Shown piece after piece: positions 1 through 8,459 of a DNA stretch of 64,000 bases (the first letter of the stretch is position 1; each line of letters begins with the position of its first letter). The notes under the pieces are model-generated. The model did no database searches. It was not told where the DNA came from and saw only the letters and a program-made list of their open reading frames with translations. The position numbers and the translations under genes are program-made. Source of the DNA: Sphingomonas sp. LR60 (GTDB lineage: Bacteria > Pseudomonadota > Alphaproteobacteria > Sphingomonadales > Sphingomonadaceae). The stretch spans positions 1,399,501 to 1,463,500 of the forward strand of contig NZ_JASPFK010000001.1 in NCBI RefSeq assembly GCF_036855935.1, read 5' to 3'.

Positions 1-971
1 TTGAGGCGCAGCCTCGAAATGCTCTCGCGAAGCTTCTCGAAGTCGTTGGCATCAACGGGAAAAAGTCCGCAAAAGACGACCGGCTGAACTTCCTTGAACC
101 CCGGCAGCGCTTCGGTGGCGGGGCGCTTGGCGTCGGTCAGCGTGTCGCCGACCCGCGCCTGCGCGACGTCCTTGATCTGCGCAGTGATGAAGCCAATCTC
201 ACCGGGGCCGAGGTCGGGAAGCTGCTCGATCTTGGGCCGGAAGCAGCCGACGCGGTCGATCAGATGCGTGGTGCCGGCCTGCATGAACTTGATCTGCTGA
301 CCCTTCTTCAGCACGCCTTCCATGACGCGCACGAGGATCACGACACCGAGATACGGGTCGTACCAGCTGTCGACCAGCATCGCCTTGAGCGGGGCCTCGG
401 CATCGCCCTTGGGCGCCGGGATCTTCTTGACGATCGCCTCGAGGATGTCGGGAATGCCGATCCCGGACTTGGCGCTGGCGAGGACCGCATCGGACGCGTC
501 GATGCCGATCACGTCCTCGATCTCGGCGCGGACCTTCTCGGGCTCGGCGGCGGGCAGGTCGATCTTGTTGATGACCGGCACGATCTCATGGTCGTGCTCG
601 ATCGACTGGTAGACGTTGGCGAGCGTCTGCGCCTCGACGCCCTGCGCGGCATCGACGACCAGCAACGCGCCCTCGCATGCCGCCAGCGACCGCGACACTT
701 CATAGGCGAAGTCGACGTGGCCGGGCGTGTCCATCAGGTTGAGCGTGTAGGTCTCACCGTCCTGCGCCTTATAGGCGAGGCGCACGGTCTGCGCCTTGAT
801 GGTGATCCCGCGCTCCTTCTCGATGTCCATATTGTCGAGCACCTGCTCGCTCATCTCGCGATCGGTGAGGCCGCCGGTCGCCTGGATCAGGCGGTCGGCG
901 AGCGTCGACTTGCCATGATCGATGTGCGCGATGATTGAAAAATTGCGGATCGTGTTGAGCGGGGTAGTCAT
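1..971 (-). CDS. lepA: Elongation factor 4 (LepA), 3' end cut by window edge
   Basis: This is the N-terminal ~323 residues of the ribosome back-translocating GTPase LepA/EF4; the rest lies beyond base 1. The start is the ATG at 969-971, giving [20 protein letters not shown]. The P-loop AHIDHGKST, the switch [10 protein letters not shown] and the NKID base-recognition motif are all visible, followed by the start of domain II. LepA is normally about 600 residues, so roughly half is missing. It is transcribed leftward and is separated by about 100 bp from the next gene, which lies on the same strand. Confidence 0.96.
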   Translation of the reverse strand, partial: MTTPLNTIRNFSIIAHIDHGKSTLADRLIQATGGLTDREMSEQVLDNMDIEKERGITIKAQTVRLAYKAQDGETYTLNLMDTPGHVDFAYEVSRSLAACEGALLVVDAAQGVEAQTLANVYQSIEHDHEIVPVINKIDLPAAEPEKVRAEIEDVIGIDASDAVLASAKSGIGIPDILEAIVKKIPAPKGDAEAPLKAMLVDSWYDPYLGVVILVRVMEGVLKKGQQIKFMQAGTTHLIDRVGCFRPKIEQLPDLGPGEIGFITAQIKDVAQARVGDTLTDAKRPATEALPGFKEVQPVVFCGLFPVDANDFEKLRESISRLRL

Positions 972-1069
972 ATCCCCGCGCGCCTAGCGCAGCCGTGACG
1001 CGAGCGATAGGGGGCGAGCGTTCCGAGGCCGCCGCGGAAGCCGCGGAAATGCGCCGCCGCCGGGGCCGC

Positions 1070-1585
1070 TCACATCGCGGCGCGGATCGCCGCCACCGCG
1101 TTGAGGTAACGCCGCGAGCCTTCGCCCTGGATCAGCACCCATGGTACGTTGCGACGCTCCAGCTCGCGCCGCGACAGGTCGAAGAAGCGTTCGCGTGCGC
1201 GCTGCGTGCCGAACATGCGGGTGCCGTCCTCTACCCACGGCAGGTCGATGTCGAACAGCAAATAGAGGTCTGCGGTGGCGTCCCACCGATCGAACCACGG
1301 ATCGCGCCGCCCGAACATCATGTCCGCCCACACCGCGCTCATCAACGGATCGGTATCGAGGATCACCGGCCGCGCGCCGCTTTCCCGGGCGGTGCGTGCC
1401 TTGGCATCCTGCGTCCGCGCGATCATGACGAGATCAGCCATCGTCAGATCGATGCCATAGGTTTCGCAATAGGTTCGGCCGAATTCGGCGACGCTGACCG
1501 AATCGAACTGCTGCGCCAGCCGCGGGGCGACGGTCGACTTGCCGGTGCTCTCCGGCCCATGCAGGCATACGGTGCGCACGCTCAT
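1070..1585 (-). CDS. NadR-like ribosylnicotinamide kinase (P-loop ATPase)
   Basis: A 171-residue P-loop protein with a Walker A motif GPESTGKST at residues 10-18. It resembles the C-terminal ribosylnicotinamide kinase domain of NadR and lacks the N-terminal NMN adenylyltransferase and HTH domains. The expected reaction is ATP-dependent phosphorylation of nicotinamide riboside to NMN. The ATG overlaps the pnuC stop by four bases (ATGA at 1582-1585), so the pair is probably translationally coupled: PnuC imports the riboside and this kinase traps it. The longer upstream extension of the frame runs inside pnuC and was rejected. The kinase assignment rests on the motif plus the pnuC context. Confidence 0.88.
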   Translation of the reverse strand: MSVRTVCLHGPESTGKSTVAPRLAQQFDSVSVAEFGRTYCETYGIDLTMADLVMIARTQDAKARTARESGARPVILDTDPLMSAVWADMMFGRRDPWFDRWDATADLYLLFDIDLPWVEDGTRMFGTQRARERFFDLSRRELERRNVPWVLIQGEGSRRYLNAVAAIRAAM

Positions 1586-2160
1586 GCCGGCACCGTCCGC
1601 CAATCCGCACCGGCTGCGCGCCGCCAGTCGATCAACCCCCATAAAGCGAGCGCGAGATAGAAGAGGTAGAGCCCGGCAAAGGCATATAATCCCTTTGCCA
1701 GATAGAGCGGCACCGATGCGACGTCGACTGCGATCCACAGCCACCAATTTTCGAGCGCGCGCTTCGCCATGAGCAGCTGTGCGGCGACACTGGCCGCCGC
1801 AATCCCGGCATCCCACCACGGCAGCGCGGCATCGGTCCACCGGTGCATCGCGCTGCCCCATGCGAGCCAGCACAGGATGATGCCGCCCAGCCACAGGGTG
1901 CGGGCGCGGGTGTCGAGCGTGCGGACAGGGACGTCGCCGCTGCGCGCCTCCGCGCGTCGCCAGTTGATCCAGCCGTACAGGTTCGCCGCGGCGAAGAAGA
2001 GCTGGAGCAAGGCGTCCGAATAGAGCCGTGCGCGAAACACGACGAGCCCGAGCAACGCGACCGAGACGATCGCGGTCGGGAAGGTCCAGATGCTCCGTCT
2101 AGCCGCCAAAGCGACACAGGCGATCCCGAGGATGGTAGCGGTCCATTCAGCAAGCGACAT
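1582..2160 (-). CDS. pnuC: Nicotinamide riboside transporter PnuC
   Basis: A 192-residue integral membrane protein with about seven hydrophobic segments. It carries the conserved PnuC features: aromatic-rich helices with NLYGWINWRR near residues 60-69, and a C-terminal LALWGLIDWRR. PnuC proteins are facilitators for nicotinamide riboside, with accumulation driven by intracellular phosphorylation. The gene overlaps the downstream NadR-like kinase by four bases, which supports an NAD salvage role. It is the first gene of a leftward pair; the tRNA-Pro gene lies upstream on the other strand. A related PnuT or PnuX specificity cannot be excluded from sequence alone. Confidence 0.92.
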   Translation of the reverse strand: MSLAEWTATILGIACVALAARRSIWTFPTAIVSVALLGLVVFRARLYSDALLQLFFAAANLYGWINWRRAEARSGDVPVRTLDTRARTLWLGGIILCWLAWGSAMHRWTDAALPWWDAGIAAASVAAQLLMAKRALENWWLWIAVDVASVPLYLAKGLYAFAGLYLFYLALALWGLIDWRRAAGADWRTVPA

Positions 2161-2278
2161 CGCCGTGGAACCTAGCCGTGCGGGTATGTAAAAACAGCTA
2201 CGATTCCCCGCTTGCGCTGCAAATTTCCGCTGATATAAGCCGCGCCCTGTCGACGGTACATCCGACCGGCACCCTGGT

Positions 2279-2355
2279 CGGGGAATAGCTCAGCCTGGTA
2301 GAGCACTGCCTTCGGGAGGCAGGGGCCGGAGGTTCGAATCCTCTTTCCCCGACCA
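2279..2355 (+). tRNA. tRNA-Pro (anticodon CGG)
   Basis: A 77-nt cloverleaf. The seven-base acceptor stem CGGGGAA pairs with TTCCCCG, followed by discriminator A and an encoded CCA at 2353-2355. The D arm is GCTCAGCCTGGTAGAGC. The anticodon stem CTGCC/GGCAG encloses TTCGGGA with anticodon CGG, and the T arm contains GGTTCGAATCC. It reads the proline codon CCG, a frequent codon in a genome of this GC content. Confidence 0.97.
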
Positions 2356-2433
2356 TTTATCTCCGCCGCATTTGTGCGGCACGATCTTCCCGCTGATGCG
2401 TAGGAGCCGCTCACCTTCAGGAGCGTGTTTCCG

Positions 2434-3543
2434 ATGAGCGGACCCCGGTTATTCCAGCCAATCGAGATCGGCGGCCTGTCGCTCGCCAACCGCATCGTCA
2501 TTGCACCGATGTGCCAATATTCGGCGGTCGACGGCGGCATGACCGATTGGCACACGATCCATCTCGGTCATCTGGCGCTGTCGGGCGCGGGCGTGCTGAC
2601 GATCGAGGCGACCGCGGTCGAGCCGGTCGGGCGAGATCAGCTACGGTGATGTCGGGTTGTGGGACGATGCGACCGAGGCGGCGATGGCGCGCGTGCTCGA
2701 ATCGGTGCGCCGTCATTCGGACATGCCGATCGCGATCCAGTTGGCGCACGCCGGGCGCAAGGCGTCGACCGACCTGCCGTGGAAGGGCGAGCGCCAGATC
2801 CCGGCCAGCGATCCGCATGGCTGGGAGACGGTCGCACCGTCGGCATTGCCTTACGATCCCAAGAACCCGGCACCCGTAGCGCTCGATCGCAAGGGTCTGG
2901 CGCGCATCCGCGATGCGTTCGCCGCGTCGGCGAAGCGGTCGGCACGGCTTGGGCTCGACCTGATCCAGATCCATGCCGCGCACGGCTATCTGCTCCACCA
3001 ATTCCTATCGCCGCTCTCCAATCGTCGAGACGATGAATATGGCGGGTCGCTGGAGAACCGGATGCGCTTTCCGCTGGAAGTCTATGATGCGGTGCGTTCG
3101 GCCTTCCCGGCGGAGCGACCGGTGACAGTGCGTGTGTCGGGCAGCGACTGGGTCGAAGGCGGCTGGGATGCCGAGCAGACCGTCGTGTTCGCCAAGGCGC
3201 TGGCGGATCGCGGGTGCGCGGCGATCCATGTGTCGAGCGGGGGCTCGATCCGCGTCAGCAGATCCCGGTCGGCCCGAGCTACCAGGTGCCGCTGGCACGC
3301 GCCGTGAAGCAGGCGGTATCGATCCCGGTCGTCGCGGTCGGGCTGATCACCGAGCCGGAACAGGCCGAGGCGATCGTCGCGACCGGCGACGCGGATATGA
3401 TCGCGCTGGCGCGGACGATCCTCTACGATCCCCGCTGGCCGTGGCACGCCGCCGCCGAACTTGGCGCGCGGGTGAAGGCGCCCGACCAGTATCTCCGCTC
3501 GCAACCGCGGCAGTACAAGCACCTGTTCGATATCGACGATTGA
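2434..3543 (+). pseudogene. NADH:flavin oxidoreductase, Old Yellow Enzyme family (YqjM-like), two frameshifts
   Basis: Three consecutive frames together spell one OYE/YqjM-type FMN ene-reductase of about 370 residues, a normal family length. Piece 1 (2434-~2633) carries LFQPIEIGGLSLANRIVIAPMCQY. Piece 2 (~2634-3240) carries QLAHAGRK, the active-site region QIHAAHGYLLHQFLSP and NRRDDEYGGSLENR. Piece 3 (~3240-3543) carries the phosphate-binding end, VVAVGLI and DMIALARTIL. The first break is a one-base excess after GGGCGA near 2633. The second is one G too few in the G5 run at about 3239-3243, which restores the frame of a normal GGLDP. ATG 2434 is preceded by AGGAG; GTG 2425 is an alternative. 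As sequenced it is broken, but every domain is well preserved. Confidence 0.85.
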
Positions 3544-3589
3544 GGGGGCGATCGAGGGCGGCGCAATTGTCTTCGCGGGGGGCGGTGCC

Positions 3590-4354
3590 ATGAGCATCGT
3601 CATGCGCTTTCTGCTTTCGCTGCTCGCCCTTGTCACCTTGGCCTTGCCGGCGGCAGCGCAGGAGCGCGCGCCGCTCGTGCTGGCGGCGGCGAGTATGCAG
3701 GAGGCGTTGACCGACGCCGCCGACACATGGGCGAAAGCGGGGCATGAGCGGCCGCGATTGTCGTTCGCGGCGTCGTCGGCGCTCGCGCGGCAGATCGCGG
3801 CGGGCGGGCGCGCCGATCTGTTCATTTCCGCCGACAGCGACTGGATGGACGATGTCGCGAAACGCGGACTGATCGTGGCGGGGAGCCGCGCGGTGCTGGT
3901 GCGCAATCAGTTGGTGGTGGTGTCGCGGCCGGGGCTGCCGCGGGTCGTCGCGACCAAGGGGGCGGCGCTCGGCAAGCTGCTGGGCGGTGCGCCGCTGGCG
4001 ATGGCCGACCCGGACAGCGTTCCCGCGGGGAAATACGGTCGCGAGGCGCTGACGCGGCTCGGTGCGTGGGAGGCGGTGGCGCCGCGCGTCGTGCGGGCGG
4101 AAAATGTCCGCGCGGCCTTGGCGCTCGTCGAGCGTGGGGCGGCACCCTATGGCATCGTCTATGCCACCGACGCGCGCGCCGCGACCGGCGTGCAGGTCGC
4201 GGGGGTGTTCCCGCCGCGCAGCCATGCGCCGATTGTCTACCCGATCGCGCGGTTGACCGCCGGGACGAGCCCGGAGGCGGAAGGCTTCCGCCGCTTCCTG
4301 CTGTCGCGCGCCGGGCAGGCGATCCTCGCGCGGCGTGGCTTTTCGACGCGTTGA
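3590..4354 (+). CDS. modA: Molybdate ABC transporter substrate-binding protein ModA
   Basis: A 254-residue periplasmic binding protein. It has a Sec signal peptide (residues 1-24, ending LPAAAQ), then the typical ModA start VLAAASMQEALTDAADTWAK and FAASSALARQIAAGGRADLFISAD. Those Ser and Ala backbone positions form the oxyanion pocket in the family. It binds molybdate and delivers it to ModB. The TGA stop overlaps the TTG start of modB. First gene of the modABC transporter; the upstream reductase ends 46 bp earlier on the same strand. Confidence 0.95.
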   Translation: MSIVMRFLLSLLALVTLALPAAAQERAPLVLAAASMQEALTDAADTWAKAGHERPRLSFAASSALARQIAAGGRADLFISADSDWMDDVAKRGLIVAGSRAVLVRNQLVVVSRPGLPRVVATKGAALGKLLGGAPLAMADPDSVPAGKYGREALTRLGAWEAVAPRVVRAENVRAALALVERGAAPYGIVYATDARAATGVQVAGVFPPRSHAPIVYPIARLTAGTSPEAEGFRRFLLSRAGQAILARRGFSTR

Positions 4355-5031
4355 GCGAATTGCTGCCGATCGTTCGCCTGACCCTGCTGGTCGGCGGCAC
4401 CGCGACGCTGGGGGCGCTGCCGATCGCCTTCGTACTCGCGTGGGTGCTGGCGCGGTGGCGGTTTCCGGGCAAGGTGCTGCTCGACGGGCTGGTGCATCTG
4501 CCGCTCGTGGTGCCGCCGGTGGTGACGGGTTGGCTCCTGTTGCTGGCCTTCGCTCCCGCCGGGCCGATCGGACGCGTGCTGGAGGCCGGCTTCGGGATCA
4601 GCGTGCTGTTCCGCTGGACCGGCGCGGCGATCGCGGGGGTGATGGCGCTGCCGCTGATGGTGCGCGCGATGCGGCTGTCGATCGAGGCGGTCGACCGGCG
4701 GCTGGAGCAGGCGGCGCGGACGTTGGGTGCGACGCGTTGGCGCGCCTATGCGACGGTGACGCTACCGCTTGCCGCCCCCGGGATTGCGGCGGCGCTGGTG
4801 CTAGGGCTGGCCCGCGCGATCGGCGAGTTCGGGGCGACGATCACCTTCGTCTCGAACGTGCCCGGCGAGACGCAGACGTTGCCGCTCGCCATCTATGCCG
4901 CGCTTCAGCGGCCGGGGGGCGAGGCGGAAGTGTGGCGACTGGCGGCAGTGTCGGTCGGGCTGTCGCTGGTCGCGTTGATCGTGTCGGAGGCGCTGGTGCG
5001 CCGCGCGGGGCGGGGCGTGCATGTCCTTTGA
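4351..5031 (+). CDS. modB: Molybdate ABC transporter permease ModB
   Basis: A 226-residue inner-membrane permease with about five hydrophobic helices. The EAA loop is visible as LEQAARTLGATRWRAYATVTLP, and the family-typical GLARAIGEFGATITFVSN follows. The start is TTG at 4351, overlapping the modA stop (TTGA). The longer upstream reading is the modA shadow frame and was rejected. The 3' end overlaps the modC start by 11 bp, so the three genes form one tightly packed transcript. Confidence 0.94.
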   Translation: MSELLPIVRLTLLVGGTATLGALPIAFVLAWVLARWRFPGKVLLDGLVHLPLVVPPVVTGWLLLLAFAPAGPIGRVLEAGFGISVLFRWTGAAIAGVMALPLMVRAMRLSIEAVDRRLEQAARTLGATRWRAYATVTLPLAAPGIAAALVLGLARAIGEFGATITFVSNVPGETQTLPLAIYAALQRPGGEAEVWRLAAVSVGLSLVALIVSEALVRRAGRGVHVL

Positions 5032-5625
5032 CGTCGATGTCGAGGTGCAGCGGGGCGAGGCGATCGTCGGCGCACGCTTCGTGGCGGGCGACGGGCTTAC
5101 GGTGCTGGTTGGCGCGTCGGGGGCGGGGAAGACCAGCCTGCTCGACATGATCGCCGGGCTGCTGCGGCCGATGCGCGGGCATGTGCGGGTTGCCGGGCGG
5201 ACGTTGTTCGATGCCGATGCCGGGGTCGATGTGCCGCCGGAGCAGCGGGATGTCGGCTACGTGTTTCAGGACGCGCGCCTGTTTCCGCATCGGCGCGTGC
5301 AGGCGAATTTGCTGTACGGCGCGCGCGATGCTTCGCGGCTGGCGGAGGTGGCGGCGACGCTCGACATCGCGCCGTTGTTGCGGCGCTGGCCAAGGACGTT
5401 GTCGGGGGCGAGGCGCGGCGGGTGGCGATCGGGCGGGCGTTGCTCAGCGAGCCGGCGTTCCTGTTGCTGGATGAACCGCTGTCGTCGCTCGATCCGGTGC
5501 GGCGCGAGGAGGCGATGCTGGCGATCGAGCGTATTCGCGATGCGCGGGCGGTGCCGATCCTGATGGTGACGCATGATGTGCGCGAGGCGGAGCGGCTGGG
5601 GGATCGGGTGATTGCGATCGGGTGA
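5021..5625 (+). pseudogene. modC: Molybdate ABC transporter ATP-binding protein ModC, one frameshift
   Basis: The N-terminal frame (5021-~5408) has Walker A GASGAGKTS and the Q-loop VGYVFQDARLFPH. The remainder, in the next frame (~5409-5625), has AIGRALLSEPAFLLLDEPLSSLD (Walker B) and the H-loop VTHDV. The break lies inside the ABC signature. The DNA reads a G5 run at 5404-5408 where G6 would encode LSGGEARRVAIG. The reconstructed protein is only about 201 residues and stops after GDRVIAIG. It therefore lacks the C-terminal TOBE/Mop molybdate-binding domain found in the ~350-residue E. coli ModC. Domain preservation on both sides suggests a sequence error or a very recent mutation. Confidence 0.88.
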
Positions 5626-5650
5626 AATAAGGTCGGACCGTACCATCCCC

Positions 5651-5718
5651 GTTCGCCCTGAGCCTGTCGAAGGGCGTGCGACGGGGCACGTGCTTCGACA
5701 AGCTCAGCACGAGCGGGG
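5651..5718. repeat. Intergenic palindrome, family A
   Basis: The left arm GTTCGCCCTGAGCCTGTCGA (from 5651) and the right arm TTCGACAAGCTCAGCACGAG (to about 5715) are inverted copies of one motif separated by about 20 bp. Related copies occur at 16855-16935, 17138-17217 and 46004-46084. The element lies between the convergent modC and mtgA genes and could fold as a transcript-end hairpin. Confidence 0.85.
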
Positions 5719-5789
5719 TTGGTGTTGCGCCGATCTTCCCGGAAAGGAAGAGGCCGGTCCCCGAGTCCGGAGCAACTGCGCGGTGATGG

Positions 5790-6464
5790 TCAGCGAAGGC
5801 AGCTATCCAGCCCGGTGCGGCGGACCGCGCCGACGTAGCGCGCGATCTGGTTGCCGCGGCGGCGGACGAAGCCGGTCGGGGCGACCGCCTCGCGCTTCTT
5901 CGGGAGCGGCAGGACCGCGGCGATCCGTGCAGCCTCGACCGGGCTGAGCGTCGCGGCGCTATGGTGGAAGTAACGCTGCGCCGCCGCCTCTGCGCCGTAG
6001 GTGCCGATCCCGGTCTCGGCGATGTTGAGGTAGACTTCCATGATCCGCTTCTTGCCCCAGATCGTCTCGATCAGCAGCGTGAACCATGCCTCCAACGCCT
6101 TGCGGAGATAGCCGCCGCCCTGGAAGAGGAAGGCGTTCTTGGCGGTCTGCTGGCTGATCGTCGAGCCGCCGCGGATCCGCTGACCCTCGGCATTGTGCGC
6201 CGCTGCACCGGCGATCGCGCGCCAGTCGAAGCCGTGATGGCTGCAGAAGCGTGCGTCCTCACCGGCGATCGCCGCGCGCGGCATGTCGGGATCGATCCGC
6301 GACAGCGGCGTCCAATCCTTGGTGACCGAGTGACCGCCGACGAGGTCGCCCATCATCGTCATCGTGAAGGGGACGGGGACGATCGCGTACACGCCCACCC
6401 AGACGAGCGACAGCACGACGAAGCCGAGGACGATCTTGATGAGCAAGCGCAGCGCGGTGAACAT
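5790..6464 (-). CDS. mtgA: Monofunctional biosynthetic peptidoglycan transglycosylase MtgA
   Basis: A 224-residue GT51 enzyme that polymerises lipid II into glycan strands at the inner membrane. One N-terminal transmembrane segment (residues ~7-30) anchors it. The catalytic motif EDARFCSHHGFDW starts at Glu69, followed by GGSTISQQTAKN and the second catalytic region KKRIMEVYLNIAETG. Length matches MtgA. There is no transpeptidase domain. It is transcribed leftward, convergent with modABC, and ends next to a palindromic repeat. Confidence 0.96.
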   Translation of the reverse strand: MFTALRLLIKIVLGFVVLSLVWVGVYAIVPVPFTMTMMGDLVGGHSVTKDWTPLSRIDPDMPRAAIAGEDARFCSHHGFDWRAIAGAAAHNAEGQRIRGGSTISQQTAKNAFLFQGGGYLRKALEAWFTLLIETIWGKKRIMEVYLNIAETGIGTYGAEAAAQRYFHHSAATLSPVEAARIAAVLPLPKKREAVAPTGFVRRRGNQIARYVGAVRRTGLDSCLR

Positions 6465-6526
6465 GCCGCACGTCGTACCGGCACCGGGCGGGGTCGCTCA
6501 ACCCCTTCCCGGTGTCGTGCCGTGCA

Positions 6527-7429
6527 TCAGGCGGTGAGCAGTCGCTTGTCGCCCGCCAGCCGCATCATCGCGCGCTGGAGCTTCTCGAACGCGCGCACCT
6601 CGATCTGGCGCACGCGCTCACGCGAGACGCCATAGACCTGGCTGAGTTCCTCCAGCGTCTTGGGATCGTCGGTCAGCCGCCGCTCGGTCAGGATGTGCTT
6701 CTCGCGATCGTTGAGGTCGTCCATCGCGTTCATCAGCATGTCGTGGCGGACGTCCGCTTCCTGCTGATCGGCGACGACGCTGTCCTGCAACGGCGCATCG
6801 TCCTGCAACCAGTCCTGCCACTGGCCCTCGCCGTCCTCGCGCATCGAAACGTTGAGCGACGTGTCGCCGCCCATCGCCATGCGGCGGTTCATGCTGACCA
6901 CGTCCGCCTCGGTCACGCCGAGATCGGTGGCGATCTTCTGGACGTTCTCCGGCGTCAGGTCGCCGTCCTCGAACGCGTCGAGGCGTGCCTTCATGCGGCG
7001 AAGGTTGAAGAACAACTTCTTCTGCGCCGCGGTGGTGCCCATCTTCACGAGGCTCCACGAACGCAGGATGAACTCCTGGATCGACGCGCGAATCCACCAC
7101 ATCGCATAGGTGGCGAGACGGAAGCCGCGATCGGGCTCGAACTTCTTGACGCCCTGCATCAGGCCGATATTGCCCTCGGAGATCAGCTCGCTGACCGGCA
7201 GGCCATAGCCGCGATAACCCATCGCGATCTTCGCGACGAGCCGCAGGTGGCTGGTGACAAGCTGCGCCGCGGCATCGGTGTCGCCGTGCTCCTGAAAGCG
7301 CTTGGCGAGCATATATTCCTGCTCGGGCGCGAGGATCGGAAACTTCTTGATCTCCGACAGGTAGCGATTGAGGCTCTGCTCCCCGCCGAGCGCAGGAATC
7401 GTCGCGGGGACGTTGCTGCGGGTTGCCAT
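6527..7429 (-). CDS. rpoH: RNA polymerase sigma-32 factor RpoH
   Basis: A 300-residue sigma-70-family heat-shock sigma factor. Region 2 shows LVTSHLRLVAKIAMGYRGYGLPVSELISEGNIGLMQGVKKF and RLATYAMWWIRASIQEFIL, with the WSLVKMGTTAAQKKLFFNLRR segment characteristic of RpoH. Region 4 ends with GVSRERVRQIEVRAFEKLQ. It directs RNA polymerase to heat-shock and stress promoters. The ATG at 7427-7429 was chosen over a 17-residue upstream extension that lacks conservation. Region 2.4/2.5 identity to alphaproteobacterial RpoH is high by eye. Whether the genome has a second rpoH cannot be seen here. Confidence 0.95.
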   Translation of the reverse strand: MATRSNVPATIPALGGEQSLNRYLSEIKKFPILAPEQEYMLAKRFQEHGDTDAAAQLVTSHLRLVAKIAMGYRGYGLPVSELISEGNIGLMQGVKKFEPDRGFRLATYAMWWIRASIQEFILRSWSLVKMGTTAAQKKLFFNLRRMKARLDAFEDGDLTPENVQKIATDLGVTEADVVSMNRRMAMGGDTSLNVSMREDGEGQWQDWLQDDAPLQDSVVADQQEADVRHDMLMNAMDDLNDREKHILTERRLTDDPKTLEELSQVYGVSRERVRQIEVRAFEKLQRAMMRLAGDKRLLTA

Positions 7430-7500
7430 GATCCTAAGTCTCCCTTCCTTGCGGAATACGCGCGACGTGCCCGGTGGCAACGTCGACCCGCGTTCCGCTT

Positions 7501-8448
7501 CTATACGATAAGCTGACTGAACAGTTCCTGCATGTCCGGCGGCATCGCGCTGTCGAAACCCAGCGTTTCGCCGGTGATCGGATGCACGAAGCCAAGATGC
7601 GCGGCGTGAAGCGCCTGTCGCCGGAAATTCAGCGTGTCCAGCACCTGCTTGTGAGCATGTTTTGTTCTACCATAAACCGGATCGCCCAGCAAGGCGTGGC
7701 CGATCGACGCCATATGGACGCGCACCTGATGCGTGCGCCCGGTTTCAAGCCGGCACTCCACCAGGGTCGCATCACGCAGTAGCTCCAGCGTGCTGTAATG
7801 CGTCACCGCGCGCTTGCCGCCCTGCACGATCGCGACCTTCTTGCGATTATCGGGCGAGCGCGCGAGCGGAGCATCGACCGAGCTGGCCGCCGGCATCGGA
7901 CGCCCGCCGACGATCGCGCGGTAGCGCCGGTCGATGCTGTGTGCGGCGAATTGCTTGGCAAGACCCTCATGCGTGCGGTCGGTCTTGGCGGCGACCATCA
8001 GGCCGGAGGTGTCCTTGTCGATCCGGTGGACGATCCCCGGCCGCGCGACTCCGCCGATCCCCGAGAGCGAGCCGTGGCAATGGTGAAGGAGTGCGTTGAC
8101 CAACGTCCCGTCGAGGTTTCCCGCAGCGGGGTGGACGACCAGCCCGGCCGGCTTGTCGATCACGATCAGATGCTCGTCCTCATATGCGACGACGAGCGGG
8201 ATGGCCTGCGCCTCGTTATGCGCCGGCGTGGGGGCGGGGACCGCGACCGCGAACCGTTCGCCGCCGCGCGCCTTGCGCGACGGATCGCGCATCGCGGTGT
8301 CACCCTGCGTGACCTGCCCGGCGTTGATGAGCACCTTCAGCCGTTCGCGCGACAGCGTCGGCACCGCATCGGCGAGCGCACGGTCCACCCGCCAGCCATC
8401 CGCTGCCGGTGCGATCGTCGCTTCGAGAATGATGACCCCCCGGTCCAT
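7501..8448 (-). CDS. 23S rRNA pseudouridine synthase, RluA/RluD family
   Basis: A 315-residue enzyme with an N-terminal S4 RNA-binding domain (residues ~18-80) followed by the RluA-type catalytic core. The signature HRIDKDTSGLMV places the catalytic Asp at about residue 144, and ETGRTHQVRVHM follows. The length and S4 domain fit RluD, which modifies helix 69 of 23S rRNA, but RluC cannot be ruled out by reading alone. There is no clear ribosome-binding site before ATG 8448. Only 11 bp separate this start from the divergent JAMM peptidase start. Confidence 0.92.
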   Translation of the reverse strand: MDRGVIILEATIAPAADGWRVDRALADAVPTLSRERLKVLINAGQVTQGDTAMRDPSRKARGGERFAVAVPAPTPAHNEAQAIPLVVAYEDEHLIVIDKPAGLVVHPAAGNLDGTLVNALLHHCHGSLSGIGGVARPGIVHRIDKDTSGLMVAAKTDRTHEGLAKQFAAHSIDRRYRAIVGGRPMPAASSVDAPLARSPDNRKKVAIVQGGKRAVTHYSTLELLRDATLVECRLETGRTHQVRVHMASIGHALLGDPVYGRTKHAHKQVLDTLNFRRQALHAAHLGFVHPITGETLGFDSAMPPDMQELFSQLIV

Positions 8449-8459
8449 TGCTTTGCTAA

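Noticed and set aside
1586..1894. Longer start of the NadR-like kinase
   Set aside because: It would overlap most of pnuC in another frame; the ATGA overlap at 1582-1585 gives a normal-length kinase.
4066..4350. Longer start of modB
   Set aside because: The extension lies within modA in another frame and has no membrane or family features.
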